DNA from: Deroplatys truncata
Lineage: Eukaryota > Arthropoda > Insecta > Mantodea > Mantidae
NCBI GenBank assembly: GCA_030765065.1
Contig: CM060988.1
Span: forward strand, 176,369,065-176,433,064
Direction of reading: 5' to 3'
DNA length: 64,000 nucleotides
Positions 20,415-30,669 of the stretch are shown in pieces (within the stretch, counting starts at the first letter, position 1; every line of letters begins with the position of its first letter). Made by a program: the position numbers and the translations under genes. Below the pieces are notes generated by a model. The model did no database searches. It was not told where the DNA came from and saw only the letters and a list, made by a program, of their open reading frames with translations.

Positions 20415-21059
20415 TTCAGCTTAATTACACTTTATTGAACTGGAAAATATTTACATAAATGCATCTATACTCGTGAATGTACCATAATGAGTATTAACCT
20501 GCTGCTTGTATCGTTTTGTTAGGAAGGAGTGTAAGGTGTTTGAAATGCAGCCTAGGGGAAGAAGACAAAAAATATGTTAATTGTGAAACCAGTCATTACG
20601 TGGTTGTGAGCATGTTGCCAGTCCTGGCGTGTCCTTGTAAAATGCTTCAACTTGTCGAAAGCTAATAGCTATTAAAAACTTAGTTGTTTAACTTCTTTAC
20701 AGAGGATACACCACAATAGGGAAGGGGGAGTTGGTATTACGGCACGTCTGTTTAGATCGATGAGGACTGGTAACTGAGGGGCGTATACAAAAACTGTAAA
20801 ATCTTAAATCTATACACATTTTATAAAACAGTATTTATTTATGTAGGTTGGTGTATGTAAGGTAATGTCAAAAGCCACGCAACCGATTTTTATAACTCTT
20901 TCACCGTTGAAAAGATCTACTGTTTTTTGACAGACATGGGCTGTAAAGCACTTAACTTAATTGATAAATTACTAAAAGAGTGAGCATGGAGGTTTAAAAA
21001 TCAAGTAGGTATAGGAAGCGTGTTTTTAAAGCACCAATAATTTTTTTTTAAATACCAGA
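20415..21059. other. Unassigned segment
   Basis: No coding similarity recognised. It may include outer parts of the mariner relative at 21060-21956, but no inverted repeat pair was found. Confidence 0.35.
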
Positions 21060-21956
21060 ACAGTATTTTCCAAACACTTTATTATAATGCATTACCTTAC
21101 ATTCTACACTACTTCTCCACATAGTCACCGCCGTTATTCAGGCAATTGTCGTAACGGGAAACCAGTTTTTGTATGCCTTCGTCAAAGAATGATGCCGCCT
21201 GTGATGCAAGCCAAGCTTCAACATCATCGTCGCTGAAATTTTTTCAGCAATCGCTTGGTACCAAATCCAGACTGCAGGGAGGGTGGTCGAATTATTCCCA
21301 AACGAAATCATGGGATCAGATCTTGAGTTTGTTTAGCTGTGTGTGGCCGGGCGTTGTCATGAACCGAAAGGATTCCACACCTTTTGTTCTGTAATACATG
21401 ACGGAGCTTTTGTAGTGCCTCACAATATACATCTTTGTTGATTGTCGCATCCCTGGACAAGAATTCAACCAGCAAAACTCCTTACCTGTCCCAGAAAACC
21501 GTGCACATTCTTGCGAATGGTATCGTGTGTTTGAATTTCTTTTATAAAGGGGGATGTTGTGTGCCTCCACTCCATGGATTGTTGCTTTGATTTAGGAATG
21601 ACGTGAGACACCCATGTCGCATCACCTGTAACGATGTGCATTAGTAAAACATAGCCCTCCTCAGCATATCACGTGACAAAAGTCAGTGCAGCGGCAGAGT
21701 GCTTGTTCTTGTGCTAATCAGTAAGATTTTTGGGCATCCATCTTAACCACATTTTCCAAAACCTTAAGCTTTCTGTCACAATGATGTAGATGACTGACCT
21801 TGAAATTTGTGGAAAATACCAAGACACTGTCTAACCCACTTCCTCACCATTTCATCTCGCATTATTGTTTCCGCATAAACCTCATACAATCGGCGATGGA
21901 TGTTTACTGGCGTAACATTTCTCGCATTTAAAAAACGAATCACTGATCTTGATCTG
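21060..21956 (-). pseudogene. Mariner-like transposase remnant
   Basis: On -, the N-terminal helix-turn-helix is clear: SRSVIRFLNARNVTPVNIHR then LYEVYAETIMRDEMVRKWVR (21959 back to about 21840). Downstream are ATWVSHVIPKSKQQSMEW (about 21620-21570, the segment after the first catalytic residue), HTTSPFIKE, KNVHGFLGQ and a degraded LLVEFLSRDATINKD region, with the second and third catalytic regions badly decayed (21400-21200). From family knowledge this order matches the mariner lineage that also gave SETMAR. Many stops; no terminal repeats identified. Confidence 0.75.
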
Positions 21957-22334
21957 ATATTAATGACATTTGCATGACAAATAAATGTATATCTTGAATT
22001 TCCTGGCAATAGCCTTTGAAGTCACTTCATTCGGAAGGAATTTTGTATAATCTTGTATAACTGGTAAACGTTAAGCGATACACGAAAACGTACTGTAAGA
22101 AATGTAGCTCTCTTTAAAACATACAATTTATTCCAAATAACTCTTTTGTGGCATTAGCCATTTCCGAGGTATCCGTTATTAATGGTTCCAATTGTCCAAT
22201 ACTTAGCCATTCTTTAAAGTCCTGTCAACATTCAGTTGTTTCTCGCGATGTCATGGAAACAGTATGGAATTTTAAGGCCAGCATATAGCGTCCAGTTCTT
22301 AAACATTTGACTATCGCTGTTCACTTTATATCTA
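21957..22334 (-). repeat. ACTTTCTCTACT family B, minus copy, part 1
   Basis: From ATTTGCATGACAAATAAATG and CTTGTATAACTGGTAAACG to GCATATAGCGTCCAGTTCTT and TTTATATCTA, interrupted at a TA. Confidence 0.85.
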
Positions 22335-22741
22335 AGGGGTGAACGAACCGGTTTCGCGGCGTGCGTCCGCCCGCAGGAAAAGTACACTACGCATATTAAG
22401 CAAGATGCTGGAACTTCCCCTCCCCCTCTGAGAAATGATAGCAATTTCTTGAGGAATGTTTGTTTTAAGTTCATCTAAAGTTGTTGCATTTGTTTTGTAC
22501 ACTCTCTTCTTCAATGCCCCCCCCCAGAGATAAAAATCGCAGGGGATTAAATCGGGTGAATGAGGGGGAAAATATGTTGTTAGTGATAACTCTATCTTGA
22601 AACACATCATGAATTTCCTGTAATGAGAAGTTGACTGTATGTGCCGTCGCTGAAGCCTCGCGCAGCGGAGGAGAAACGCACTCCCCGCTTCCGCCGACAT
22701 AGCGGCCAGTCCCGCGGTTGCGTCAAGCATTGCTCACTCAG
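22335..22741 (-). mobile_element. Tc1/mariner-superfamily deletion derivative, 407 bp, TA duplication
   Basis: Inserted at a TA of a subfamily B copy: removing it and one TA restores TATCTATAACGAAATG, the B consensus. Both ends are GC-rich, unlike the surroundings. On - it carries a C-terminal transposase remnant with FPPHSPDLIPCDFYLWGG (third catalytic acidic residue region), then KRVYKTNATTLDELKTNIPQ. The N-terminal and first two catalytic regions are missing. It belongs to the same lineage as the elements at 33115 and 63112. Terminal inverted repeats are weak. Confidence 0.78.
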
Positions 22742-22885
22742 TATAACGAAATGTGCGATGTAGGTACCTCTGCAAAAGTTTATTTGGATGAAAATTAAAA
22801 ATAGACTTTGGTAAGGCTAGTTTGTATACTCAATAATAAACGACAGAGGATAAAGAAGGTCATGTGAATTTATCACATCAGGGTT
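22742..22885 (-). repeat. ACTTTCTCTACT family B, minus copy, part 2
   Basis: TATAACGAAATGTGCGATGT onward to AGGTCATGTGAATTTATCAC, collinear with part 1. Confidence 0.85.
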
Positions 22886-23060
22886 TTTTCCAGTATATCC
22901 AATATGTAAAAATAAATAAACTAAAATAATTAATAAATGCAAGTATATTTCCAGTATCAGCAGACACCCTGTACTAGAATACGAACACTTTGGAGTTAAA
23001 AAAGAACGTGCTTGCGAGGTAGGCTTTGACTTGCCCTATATACGTGATATAGGTGTCTAT
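22886..23060. other. Unassigned spacer
   Basis: No recognised feature. Confidence 0.4.
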
Positions 23061-23228
23061 TGTTTGGAATTCTCCAATACTTTATAATGCATGTTCTGAG
23101 GTGGTAACTCACCACTGACATGTTTCATATGATTGTCATGCCAGTAAATAGAGACCTACGTTTAAAACATTTGACTATTACTTCAGCATCCTGATTTTCT
23201 CTTGTAACGTGTAATAAAACTATTTCTA
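23061..23228 (-). repeat. ACTTTCTCTACT family C, minus copy, part 1
   Basis: CTATTGTTTGGAATTCTCCA, TTTAAAACATTTGACTATTA and ACGTGTAATAAAACTATTTC, interrupted by mariner 2 at a TA. Confidence 0.75.
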
Positions 23229-24046
23229 CGAGGGCGGATCGAAAAGTAACGCACAATAATTTTTTTCTGCCTTGGCATTGCAGCTGGAATGTTGCAATTT
23301 CATACAGATATAGTTTGAAGTTTTCACTACAGAGGGTATTTTTTGTTTCATGCGCAGCTCTATCGAGAGAAGCGTGAACTACGTAACAAAGATGCCGCGC
23401 TTGTTACTGTCGTCCACGTATGAAGAGCAGAGAGGTGCGGTTCGATATTTGTGGGCAAAAGGGCATAAACCGAGTGATATTCACAGGAACATGCGTGGCG
23501 TGTATGGGGATGATTGTAATGACTGTAGCAATGTGGTGTGCATTCTTCCTAAAGGGCCATGTGAACCTTAGGACATTGAGGCAGCAATTTTGAACTACCG
23601 GCGTGTGCAGCTGCGAACCTTATTGCAACAGTTCAACATTTCCTATGGTGCAGTGTACGATATTGTTCATGACAATGCTCGCCCCCATGTTGCTGCCGCT
23701 GTTCGTCAGAAAATCTCCAAATTTGGTTGGGAGGTGCTCCAGTATCCACCATACAGTCCGGACTTTCATCTGTTTGGTCCCATGAAGAAATACCTGGCCG
23801 GCCAACGCTTTGCGACAGGTGCGGAAGTGAAATCAGCAATCCGCAGATGGCTATACTCCAAGAAAACGGACTTCTACCAACAGAGCATATTGAAACTGGT
23901 ATCGCTATGGGAGAAATGTGTTGAGAAACTTGGTGGCTATGTCGAAAAGTACGTAAAAATTTTAAGTTCATTTGTGATTTCTTTTTTAAACTATTAAACT
24001 TTTTTGTAAACAAAATTATTGTGCGTTAATTTTCGATCCGCCCTCG
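23229..24046 (+). mobile_element. Mariner element with internal deletion, 818 bp
   Basis: Left end CGAGGGCGGATCGAAAAGTA; the right end reverse-complements to CGAGGGCGGATCGAAAATTA. The inverted repeats extend to about 38 bp (ACGCACAATAATTTT) and are flanked by TA (23227-23228, 24047-24048). It lies in a subfamily C copy, which continues at 24047. At 818 bp it is far shorter than the usual ~1.3 kb because the middle of the transposase is missing. Confidence 0.93.
23392..23997 (+). pseudogene. Internally deleted mariner transposase
   Basis: N-terminal piece: MPRLLLSSTYEEQRGAVRYL, WAKGHKPSDIHRNMRGVYG (helix-turn-helix), then a stop at 23569. The C-terminal frame (23590-23997) reads LRTLLQQFNISYGAVYDIVH, then DNARPHVAAAVRQKI, YPPYSPDF, HLFGPMKKYLAGQRF and the C-terminal tail. 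The second helix-turn-helix (ends VYDIVHxxLGYRK in relatives) is joined directly to the second catalytic motif HDNARPH, so the linker and first catalytic Asp region are gone. The third catalytic motif is also short (YSPDFHLF, lacking LAPSD). No catalytic activity is expected; DNA binding is conceivable. Confidence 0.85.
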
Positions 24047-24130
24047 TATAAACGTTTACCTGATTAACGTGAAGTAGATAGAAAAAACGCTACGGTTTTA
24101 TAAGAAAAGTTTGCATGTAGACTTAATCTC
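24047..24130 (-). repeat. ACTTTCTCTACT family C, minus copy, part 2
   Basis: TATAAACGTTTACCTGATTA and ACGTGAAGTAGATAGAAAAA continue the copy broken by mariner 2. Confidence 0.75.
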
Positions 24131-24424
24131 CATATGCGCTTGTCGTTCATTTACCCAGCACGGGATAGATGTCATATGAACGCCTAAAAGCATTTCACCT
24201 GAAGGTTGACTTTATGCATAACGCACTACGTTACACACATTCATCCTACGCCGTCTGCTGCATACAAACAACACTTCAATGTTAACGAACCTGACTATTG
24301 ACAGAATCGTTTCAAATGAGCTGCTTCTCTTTTCAAAACCGGCACGATTGGCAGCAAACGAGTAACAACTGAGAGCGGAAACTGGTAGGGCCACACAGGT
24401 GTTTAGGAAGATTTCACAATTATT
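24131..24424. other. Unassigned spacer
   Basis: No recognised feature. Confidence 0.4.
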
Positions 24425-24610
24425 TCTCTACCCACTATCGCTTTTTATCTCTCCTGCAAACTATTCTTACAAAAGAATACGTTTCTATCCACTCCATGTC
24501 AATCGATATAGACGTTTACAGAAATAGTTTCATTACATATTTCGTTGAAGGTACAAGAGGCTAAAAAGATAAGGGGCGGATCATAGTTAACGGTTTTTAA
24601 GAGGTTTACC
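24425..24610 (+). repeat. ACTTTCTCTACT family C, head fragment
   Basis: TTTCTCTACCCACTATCGCT, CAAACTATTCTTACAAAAGA, ACATATTTCGTTGAAGGTAC. Confidence 0.7.
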
Positions 24611-24691
24611 TATCTTGTACTATAGCTGTTTATTTGAAGGAGAGAGAGTCCAGATGTAAACAACGGGCGCGTGCCTGCAGTGCTCGTATAG

Positions 24692-25300
24692 TGAGACAGT
24701 ATTTTTAACACTTAAATGATTTCAGTCTAATTATATAATATATAAATTCAATAACAGTCCGCCTTAAAGCAATATGTGTATGTAACAATATATAAAAAGT
24801 GTATATTACAGTCATTGTATATGTTTATATTATTGTATACATGTAATAATGTTATGTGAATGCATTACGTAATTTAATAATGTAGGAGCTGTGAGAATAA
24901 TAGGTTAAAAGTTGCTAACAATGAGGTAACAATGAGGTAATCTTGAGGCAATAATGAATTAGAAAGTGTAATAATGCTAATAGTCATTCTTGGAGCCGCA
25001 ATAATGTAATTTTTGAGACAGTTTATAAAATAGCCAATCAACAACCAGAAAAAAAGATTAAGTTAAATAAAAGTATTCTATTGGATTCGGATTAGCAAAA
25101 TTTACAAATTTAAGCTGTAGAAATCAAGTCAGTTGCTTGTAGACAGCGCTCATAACTGGACGTGTTGGTTGTAGACAGTGTTCCTGACGCGAGATGCGTC
25201 CTCGAGAAATTTAATACGTATTCGTGAGAGACGAAAATAGTTTACGTGTTAAAACTGCAAGTAATTAATAAAATAATGTCACAGCTCTATGTCAGTGAAG
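24692..25300 (+). mobile_element. LTR (third subfamily), 3'-truncated copy
   Basis: Starts TGAGACAGTATTTTTAACAC and parallels the first 570 bp of the LTR at 25457, including ATTATATAATATA, GCCTTAAAGCAATATG, TTATAAAATAGCCAATCA (TATA/CCAAT region) and GTTTACGTGTTAAAACTGCA. It breaks off at CTATGTCAGTGAAG where a subfamily B fragment begins. No target duplication can be scored because the 3' end is missing. Confidence 0.78.
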
Positions 25301-25452
25301 ATCTCTTTACAATACACAACTTATTTCGAATACATTTTTTGTGGCATTGACCATTTCCGAGATATCCGTTACTATTGGTCTGAATTTTCCAATACCTACT
25401 TTATGCTTTTTAAAGTGTTGTTGCTATTCAGTTGTTTCTCACGATATCGTGG
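25297..25452 (-). repeat. ACTTTCTCTACT family B, fragment between two LTRs
   Basis: GATCTCTTTACAATACACAA, TTTCCGAGATATCCGTTACT, GTTGTTTCTCACGATATCGT. Confidence 0.78.
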
Positions 25453-25456
25453 AAAG
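25453..25456. repeat. Target-site duplication AAAG, left
   Basis: AAAG precedes the TG of the LTR and recurs at 26435-26438 after its CA. Confidence 0.75.
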
Positions 25457-26434
25457 TGAGGCAGTATTTTTAACACTTGAATCATTTCAGTCAAATTATA
25501 TAATATAAAATATAATAACAGCCCGCCTTAAAGCAAAATGCGTATAAAATAACATATAAACATGCATGTAACAGTATTGTTTATGTGTATATTATTATAT
25601 ACATGTTCAATTATGTTATGTGAATGTATTACGTAATTTAATAATGTAGGAGCTGTGAGAATAATAGGTTAAAGTTGCTAACAATGAGGTAACCTTGAGG
25701 CAATAATGAATTAGAAAGTTTAATAATGCTACTGGTAATTATAGGAGCAACAATAATGTAAATTTTGAGACAGTTTATAAATAGCCAATTAGCAACCAGA
25801 AAAAAGCTTAAGTTAAATAAAAGTATACTATTGGAGTAGGAATAGCCAATCAGAAACTGAAATAGGGCAAATTGTACAAATTCAGAATTCAGTTGCTTGT
25901 AGACAGTGTTCCTAACCGGACGCGAGACGCTCCTGGAGAAGTTTAATACGTATTCAGTGTGAGACGAAAATAGTTTACGTGTTAAAAAGTGCAAGTAATT
26001 AATAAAATAATCTCTATATCAGTGAGGTGTTATTTAAATCGTGTCAAGCATTAATAAAAGCAGTGAAGTAAAATTATAATCTGTGTAAGCCTACATTCTT
26101 CAGCCGCACCACACTCTATTAAGAAATTCATGTCTCTAAAAATAAATACTGACGCAGCCGAGGCAAACATAAATATATGTAATATTTAAAGAAAGTCAAA
26201 TTACAAAGTTGATATTTTTAAACTTGGGGCAAAGGCCACCGGAAATTAAATTTGGGGCGAAGGCTACCGGAACCGGGTACTATACGTGCTGTTGCAACTA
26301 CTTCAAGTTCGGCTCTCCAACAGTTGAACTACAGTACAACTCCTACTTCAAACTGGCTTTCCATACGTGAAGCAACAACCTACTTCAAATTGGCTCCCAA
26401 AGCGTGGTGCAAATAACGAAATAATACAACTTCA
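25457..26434 (+). mobile_element. Solo LTR (third subfamily), 978 bp, AAAG duplication
   Basis: Starts TGAGGCAGTATTTTTAACAC and ends AATACAACTTCA with AAAG on both sides. TTTATAAATAGCCAAT (about 25785) is the promoter-like region and TTAATAAAAGCAG (about 26050) a polyadenylation signal. The 3' part carries a duplicated TTGGGGC(A/G)AAGGC module (26224-26273) and three or four ACTTCAA...GGCT units, the last (TTGGCTCCCAAAGCGTGGTG, about 26389) resembling a tRNA-Lys primer-binding site. No coding sequence; a 118-residue frame on - is a shadow. Confidence 0.85.
26224..26415 (+). repeat. Short repeats and primer-binding-site-like units in LTR 3' end
   Basis: TTGGGGCAAAGGCCACCGGA recurs as TTGGGGCGAAGGCTACCGGA. 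Downstream, CTACTTCAAGTTCGGCT, CTACTTCAAACTGGCT and CTACTTCAAATTGGCT recur at about 40-50 bp spacing. Confidence 0.75.
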
Positions 26435-26560
26435 AAAGAATATGCACTTATCACGATTAACAAGAAGTAGATAGAAGAATACGCTTTTGTAACAGTAGTT
26501 GGTAAAAGAATGAGTAGAGAAAGTTGTGTGAATGCAATACTTTAGATTTTTTCTCAATAT
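26435..26560 (-). repeat. ACTTTCTCTACT family C, head fragment
   Basis: CACGATTAACAAGAAGTAGA, AATGAGTAGAGAAAGTTGTG, TGAATGCAATACTTTAGA. Confidence 0.75.
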
Positions 26561-26979
26561 TGTGGTAATCAGAAGTCAGATATACAATACAATATTAGCT
26601 GTTATAAATTTTAGGTCTCCTTGTTTAATTCCACGTTTACGCTTTTTCTTCACGGATTCAATTGTTTCTTCGACGTAAAATTAATCCACGATAGTCGAAA
26701 ATAATTTAAACAGTACTTATAAGGCGCGTTCTATCAACAACTATCTGAAGTAACTGAGAGGTTATGTTTGTACCAAATCTCTAGGTTGCCAACTGCTACT
26801 TAGTTGAATGAATAACATAAGATTTTTCACTTATAGTGGTTTTATAACAAAGTCGACCACTTATGGAAGGTTTGTTGTTAAACAATGCGTTTGTATTCAA
26901 ATTTCCAAATTTGCCGATAAAATAGGTTTTATAAAAATGCCACTTATTGTTTTTACAACCAATATGCATATATCTATTT
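26561..26979. other. Unassigned segment
   Basis: AT-rich, no recognised feature. Confidence 0.4.
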
Positions 26980-27200
26980 TACAGTTACGTGAATATCTTA
27001 AAACATGTGGTATTTTAGTCAAATTTAGAGCCATTTTTGAGTAAATAAAAACGAAGAGACATTTTTTCATGTAAAGGGTAGTTTGGGATGCGGCGATTTT
27101 TTTGAAAATCATAGTGTCGTGCTTTTGAACTTGCTGAAATTAAATACAAAGTTTTATTATTTATGCGACATTTTGTTTTTGAGCTATACTTTCTTTAGAG
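26980..27200 (+). repeat. ACTTTCTCTACT family, middle fragment
   Basis: AGAGCCATTTTTGAGTAAAT, TTTCATGTAAAGGGTAGTTT, ACATTTTGTTTTTGAGCTAT. Confidence 0.75.
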
Positions 27201-27340
27201 ATGGACATATTGGGTCACGTATTTCAGGAACTAATGTGTTGTGAAATTACTAATAATATAGGTAATACTGTATTTTTTGTAGGTTTCGCGACATTTGAAG
27301 GGAAAATGAGTACAAATAGCCACGGGAATATAACGTTCTG

Positions 27341-27413
27341 GACTGCTGGGATTCGAATCCGCGCCTCGTTAACTCTTACAGATGTTCCTGTCCGCTCACT
27401 GAGAACAAGAAGC
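27341..27413 (-). repeat. tRNA-like segment (SINE head candidate)
   Basis: On -, CGGATTCGAATCCCAGCAG is a strong B box, preceded by an arm with GAACATCTGTAAGAGTTAAC. The A box (TCAGTGAGCGGACAGG region) is weak and the acceptor stem does not pair, so it is not a functional tRNA gene. Confidence 0.4.
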
Positions 27414-27654
27414 GAAACGTTAGAACAATGTATCGATATGTGAAACCTTAGCAATACAATCTGACAGAGCACTTGGGGTAAAGCAGCATGTGCCCCAAAT
27501 CCTGGTAATGGAGCTCTGTAATTATGCACAATGCCCCTACTGTGTATTAATGAGAAAAAGACGGACAAAGGTAGAGAGCGCGCTGTCCAATAATAATTTG
27601 TTAGGTTGCGAGCACTGTAGGCAGCACCACTCTGCTGTAATAACAATGTAACCT

Positions 27655-27745
27655 GGTCGTCCGGAGTGGCTCTGCTGCATATTCATCTCCCGAGGTGTTG
27701 CAGAGGCGTGCCTCAATTCGATTCCCGGTTGTAGTAACATGCCAC
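27655..27745 (+). repeat. tRNA-like segment (SINE head candidate)
   Basis: CCGGAGTGGCTCTGCTGCAT (A-box-like) and TTCGATTCCCGGTTG (B box) are spaced about as in a tRNA. No matching 3' acceptor strand was seen. Confidence 0.4.
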
Positions 27746-27884
27746 GTGCTAAATACTCGACATATCACCTGGCTCTTTCAAAACACCAGTAAGGGCAAGA
27801 GCCAAGATACTGCTAAAACGCATCTGATTACTAAGAGACAGGCAAAATATAAAGTAGCATTTGCCAAAAACATGAAGAAGAAAA

Positions 27885-28295
27885 AAATACTATGTGTTGC
27901 GTTCACATGACTTTCTCTACTCACTCCTCTACAAACTATTTTAACAATCCTTTATTATTCTATCTTCTTGTTAATACAGATACGCCTTCATTACTAATTT
28001 CGTTATACGCATAAGAAGAATACAATAAACTAAAGCTATAGTCAAATCTTTTTAAAGCCGGTGGCTACGTGACTGGCTTTCAAATTCAGTTCTCTTTGCA
28101 TGAGCGCACAAAAGAAAGACAAAAGTTAAAAAAAGAGAAAAAAAATAGCGATTTGCAGTTGAGAAAAGTATAAAAGCATCTGAAAATTCAAACCAACAAC
28201 CACGAATAGCTCGGAAATGGTTAAAGGCACAAAAGTTTTTGTCATAAATTGTGGGCTTCGACAAGATCTATTTTTTTTTAAGTAATGCTTTGCCT
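27885..28295 (+). repeat. ACTTTCTCTACT family C, + copy, part 1
   Basis: TGTTGCGTTCACATGACTTT, CTCTACTCACTCCTCTACAA, ATTAATTTCGTTATACGCAT-like head. Continues to GACAAGATCTATTTTTTTTT, where a SINE-like segment interrupts. Confidence 0.78.
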
Positions 28296-28598
28296 AACCT
28301 AGTGGAATGGCTTAGGCGGTAATGTGCTCCTGGTTCAAACCCTCGGGGCCGATCAACATGCCCGAAGGTTTTTTTCGCGGCTTTCCTCGGTCGCTAGGCG
28401 AATGCTGTGTTGGATAATTTGATGGGCGAATTTTCCTATCATCCTTTCATCACTAAATTTCATTTCCTTGTTCCTCACCACCATACCAGGCCTTGGGCTG
28501 ATCACCATCCTGGATATGCTATGATCCAGAGTTTGCCTGTTCCTCGACTGACCCAAGGCATTGGCTTGTAAGTGCTTAGGGGTGTAAGTCCTACAAAG
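28296..28598 (+). mobile_element. tRNA-derived SINE-like insertion
   Basis: TAGTGGAATGGCTTAGGCGG (A box) and CTCCTGGTTCAAACCCTCGG (B box), then a GTCGCTAGGCGAATGCTG body module that also occurs in the SINEs at 30670 and 58048. It sits inside a subfamily C copy that resumes at about 28599. The target duplication is not clear. Confidence 0.65.
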
Positions 28599-28706
28599 AG
28601 CACATTTTCCTAAAAATGCTTGTTTGAATTCAGGGGACCTCAAAACATGTATCGAATGTTTGAGTACCTTCTTTACCTTATGTGCGTGGTAGAGAAAGTA
28701 AAAAAA
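28599..28706 (+). repeat. ACTTTCTCTACT family C, + copy, part 2 (tail)
   Basis: CCTAAAAATGCTTGTTTGAA, GGGGACCTCAAAACATGTAT, GTGGTAGAGAAAGTAAAAAA. Confidence 0.82.
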
Positions 28707-29110
28707 GAAGAGCGAGTTGAGAAAATTCAAGGCAATAACCAGAAATATCTGGAAAATCGTTAATGCCACAATAAATTATATTTGACATGAATTATGTGCT
28801 TCGACAAAGTCAACTTCTAACTCTTTCGGTTTACCAATTATACAACTCATTCAGAATGAAGCGGACTTCACAGGCTATTCCCCGAAAATTGAAGATAAAC
28901 ATTTTATTTTTCGCGTAAATATCTTAAAGATATGGTATTTTAATCAACATCGTGACACCCATTTTTGAGAAAATAAAAAATATCGAACTTTTCTTGAAAA
29001 TCTTTGTGTCACATTTTTGGTATTTCAGACATATTTTGGTTTTATATAAACATTTATAGAAATACTATTTAAATAAATCGCCCAAGTAGAGAAAATCGTG
29101 TCCCTGTCGC
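28707..29110 (+). repeat. ACTTTCTCTACT family, middle-to-tail fragment
   Basis: AATATCTGGAAAATCGTTAA, GGTTTACCAATTATACAACT, GGCTATTCCCCGAAAATTGA, then a degraded end with a head-like AAGTAGAGAAAATCGTGTCC. Confidence 0.7.
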
Positions 29111-29689
29111 ATATGAGATTTTTCTGTCAACTACGTATCAGTATGGCACAGTGATAGTCCTGATTGGTATTGAGAGCCCTTATTGACGTGTGGTCCAGTT
29201 GGGCCGATAAGGGAGGCCCCAAGTGAAGTGCTGAGCAAACAAAGCTCGAACACCAACCTCAACCCTCCTCCTGGCGCTACTATTGCTTGTTGCGTTTCCA
29301 TGCAGTGAGCTGGTGATTAAGTTAATCGCTGTTAATCTTCTGGGGCTACCGTGCATTTCTTTGTTTTGTTTCCGATGAAGGTCGGTGCGGCCGAAGGCTA
29401 CACACGCGGATATTTATAATCTCGGCAAGGACGCCAGTCATTCACTCGAACTGGGGACTCTTTTTGTCACTCGGCTTTACGAGTTTTAACGTTGTTATAA
29501 AATTTCATTCCGCAAGTAGCGGTTTTTATGACGAATTTTATTACCGGAAGCGAAAGAATTTATGCAGAAAGGCATTTCCTGGGGGTTTATCACATTTTTA
29601 TGTCGTGTAAGATACAATCAAGTGAATTGTGATGTAATTCATACGCGAAAATGTTTTAAACAATTTAGGTTGCATGGAAATACTGACTT
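29111..29689. other. Unassigned, GC-richer segment
   Basis: About 29130-29520 is distinctly less AT-rich. GATATTTATAATCTCGGC with TCATTC about 30 bp downstream looks like a TATA/initiator arrangement, and GTCGGTGCGGCCGAAGGC is unlike the surroundings. It may be another LTR or gene-promoter fragment, but no ends were identified. Confidence 0.3.
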
Positions 29690-30460
29690 ACTGCTTTCCC
29701 TACTACGTATAGTAAGTAGGGAAAAAATTGCATTCCACCCAAAAATTCGATACCGAGATTTCACCGGAAATACATATTTTTGAGGCCCCTTGAATCCAAA
29801 AAAAAAAAAAAACATTTTTGGAAACATGTCCGTGTGTGTCTGTGTACAGCATAACTCAGAAACGAACAGTCGGATAAACACCAAACTTGGTATTTAGGTC
29901 CAGTATCTTCCAGAGATGCGACACAAAGGTTTTCAAGAAAATCCCCCACCGCAGATTACCCTTTACATAGGGACATTTTGCGAAAATTTTAATTTTCTCA
30001 AAAATGGCTCTAACGATTTTGATTAAAATATCACATATTTAAGATATTTTCATGATAAATGATATGTATATCTCGCATTTTCTGGGAATGTCTCCAAAAG
30101 TACTCTTCATTGTGAATGACTTATGCAGATCGCGATAATATACACAATTTATGTCATATACATTTTTTTGTTGTTGAGTGAACCATTTTCGAGATATTGC
30201 TTGTTATTCACTTAAATTTTTCAATACTTATACTTTTTCTCAAATGGGAATTCGTTATTCATTTTTTGTTTTTTTTTGTTCTGGTAATGCAAAGAACTCT
30301 TAAAACATTTGACTATCGCTTAAATACTACCATATTCCCCTTGCACCTACAGGAAAATTAGCAATAAGATTAACATCTCGATTAACATGAAGCATATGGA
30401 GAATAAGCGTTTGTAAAAATAGTTTGTAAAGTCATGTGAGTGTAACACATCAGATTTTTT
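29690..30460 (-). repeat. ACTTTCTCTACT family, near-complete copy
   Basis: Tail CTTTCCCTACTACGTATAGT; head AAAGTCATGTGAGTGTAACA then CATCAGATTTTT. Small deletions remove the GTAGAGAAAG part of the head and a piece near 30126. Confidence 0.9.
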
Positions 30461-30669
30461 TAGTCTCTGTCTATAGGGGAAACAACTTAATGACACTTCC
30501 CAATTCAAAGTGGTCGACTTTGTACTAAACTTAAGTACTGCCAACCTTACAATGGGAATTACAAGCTTCAAGTCAGTCAGTATAAATCAAATCTTATTTG
30601 AAATAACAAGTTGATAAACCACTTCCCAGCACTAAATATCACATCATATTGCATTTAATAGAAAATTAC
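30461..30669. other. Unassigned spacer
   Basis: No recognised feature. Confidence 0.4.

Noticed and set aside
22332..22730. Intact small transposase gene
   Set aside because: It keeps only the C-terminal third-motif region inside a 407-bp deletion derivative.
25638..25994. 118-residue hydrophobic protein on the minus strand
   Set aside because: It lies entirely within a solo LTR, antisense to its promoter features; AT-rich shadow.
27341..27413. Functional tRNA gene
   Set aside because: A B box is present, but the A box and acceptor pairing are poor.
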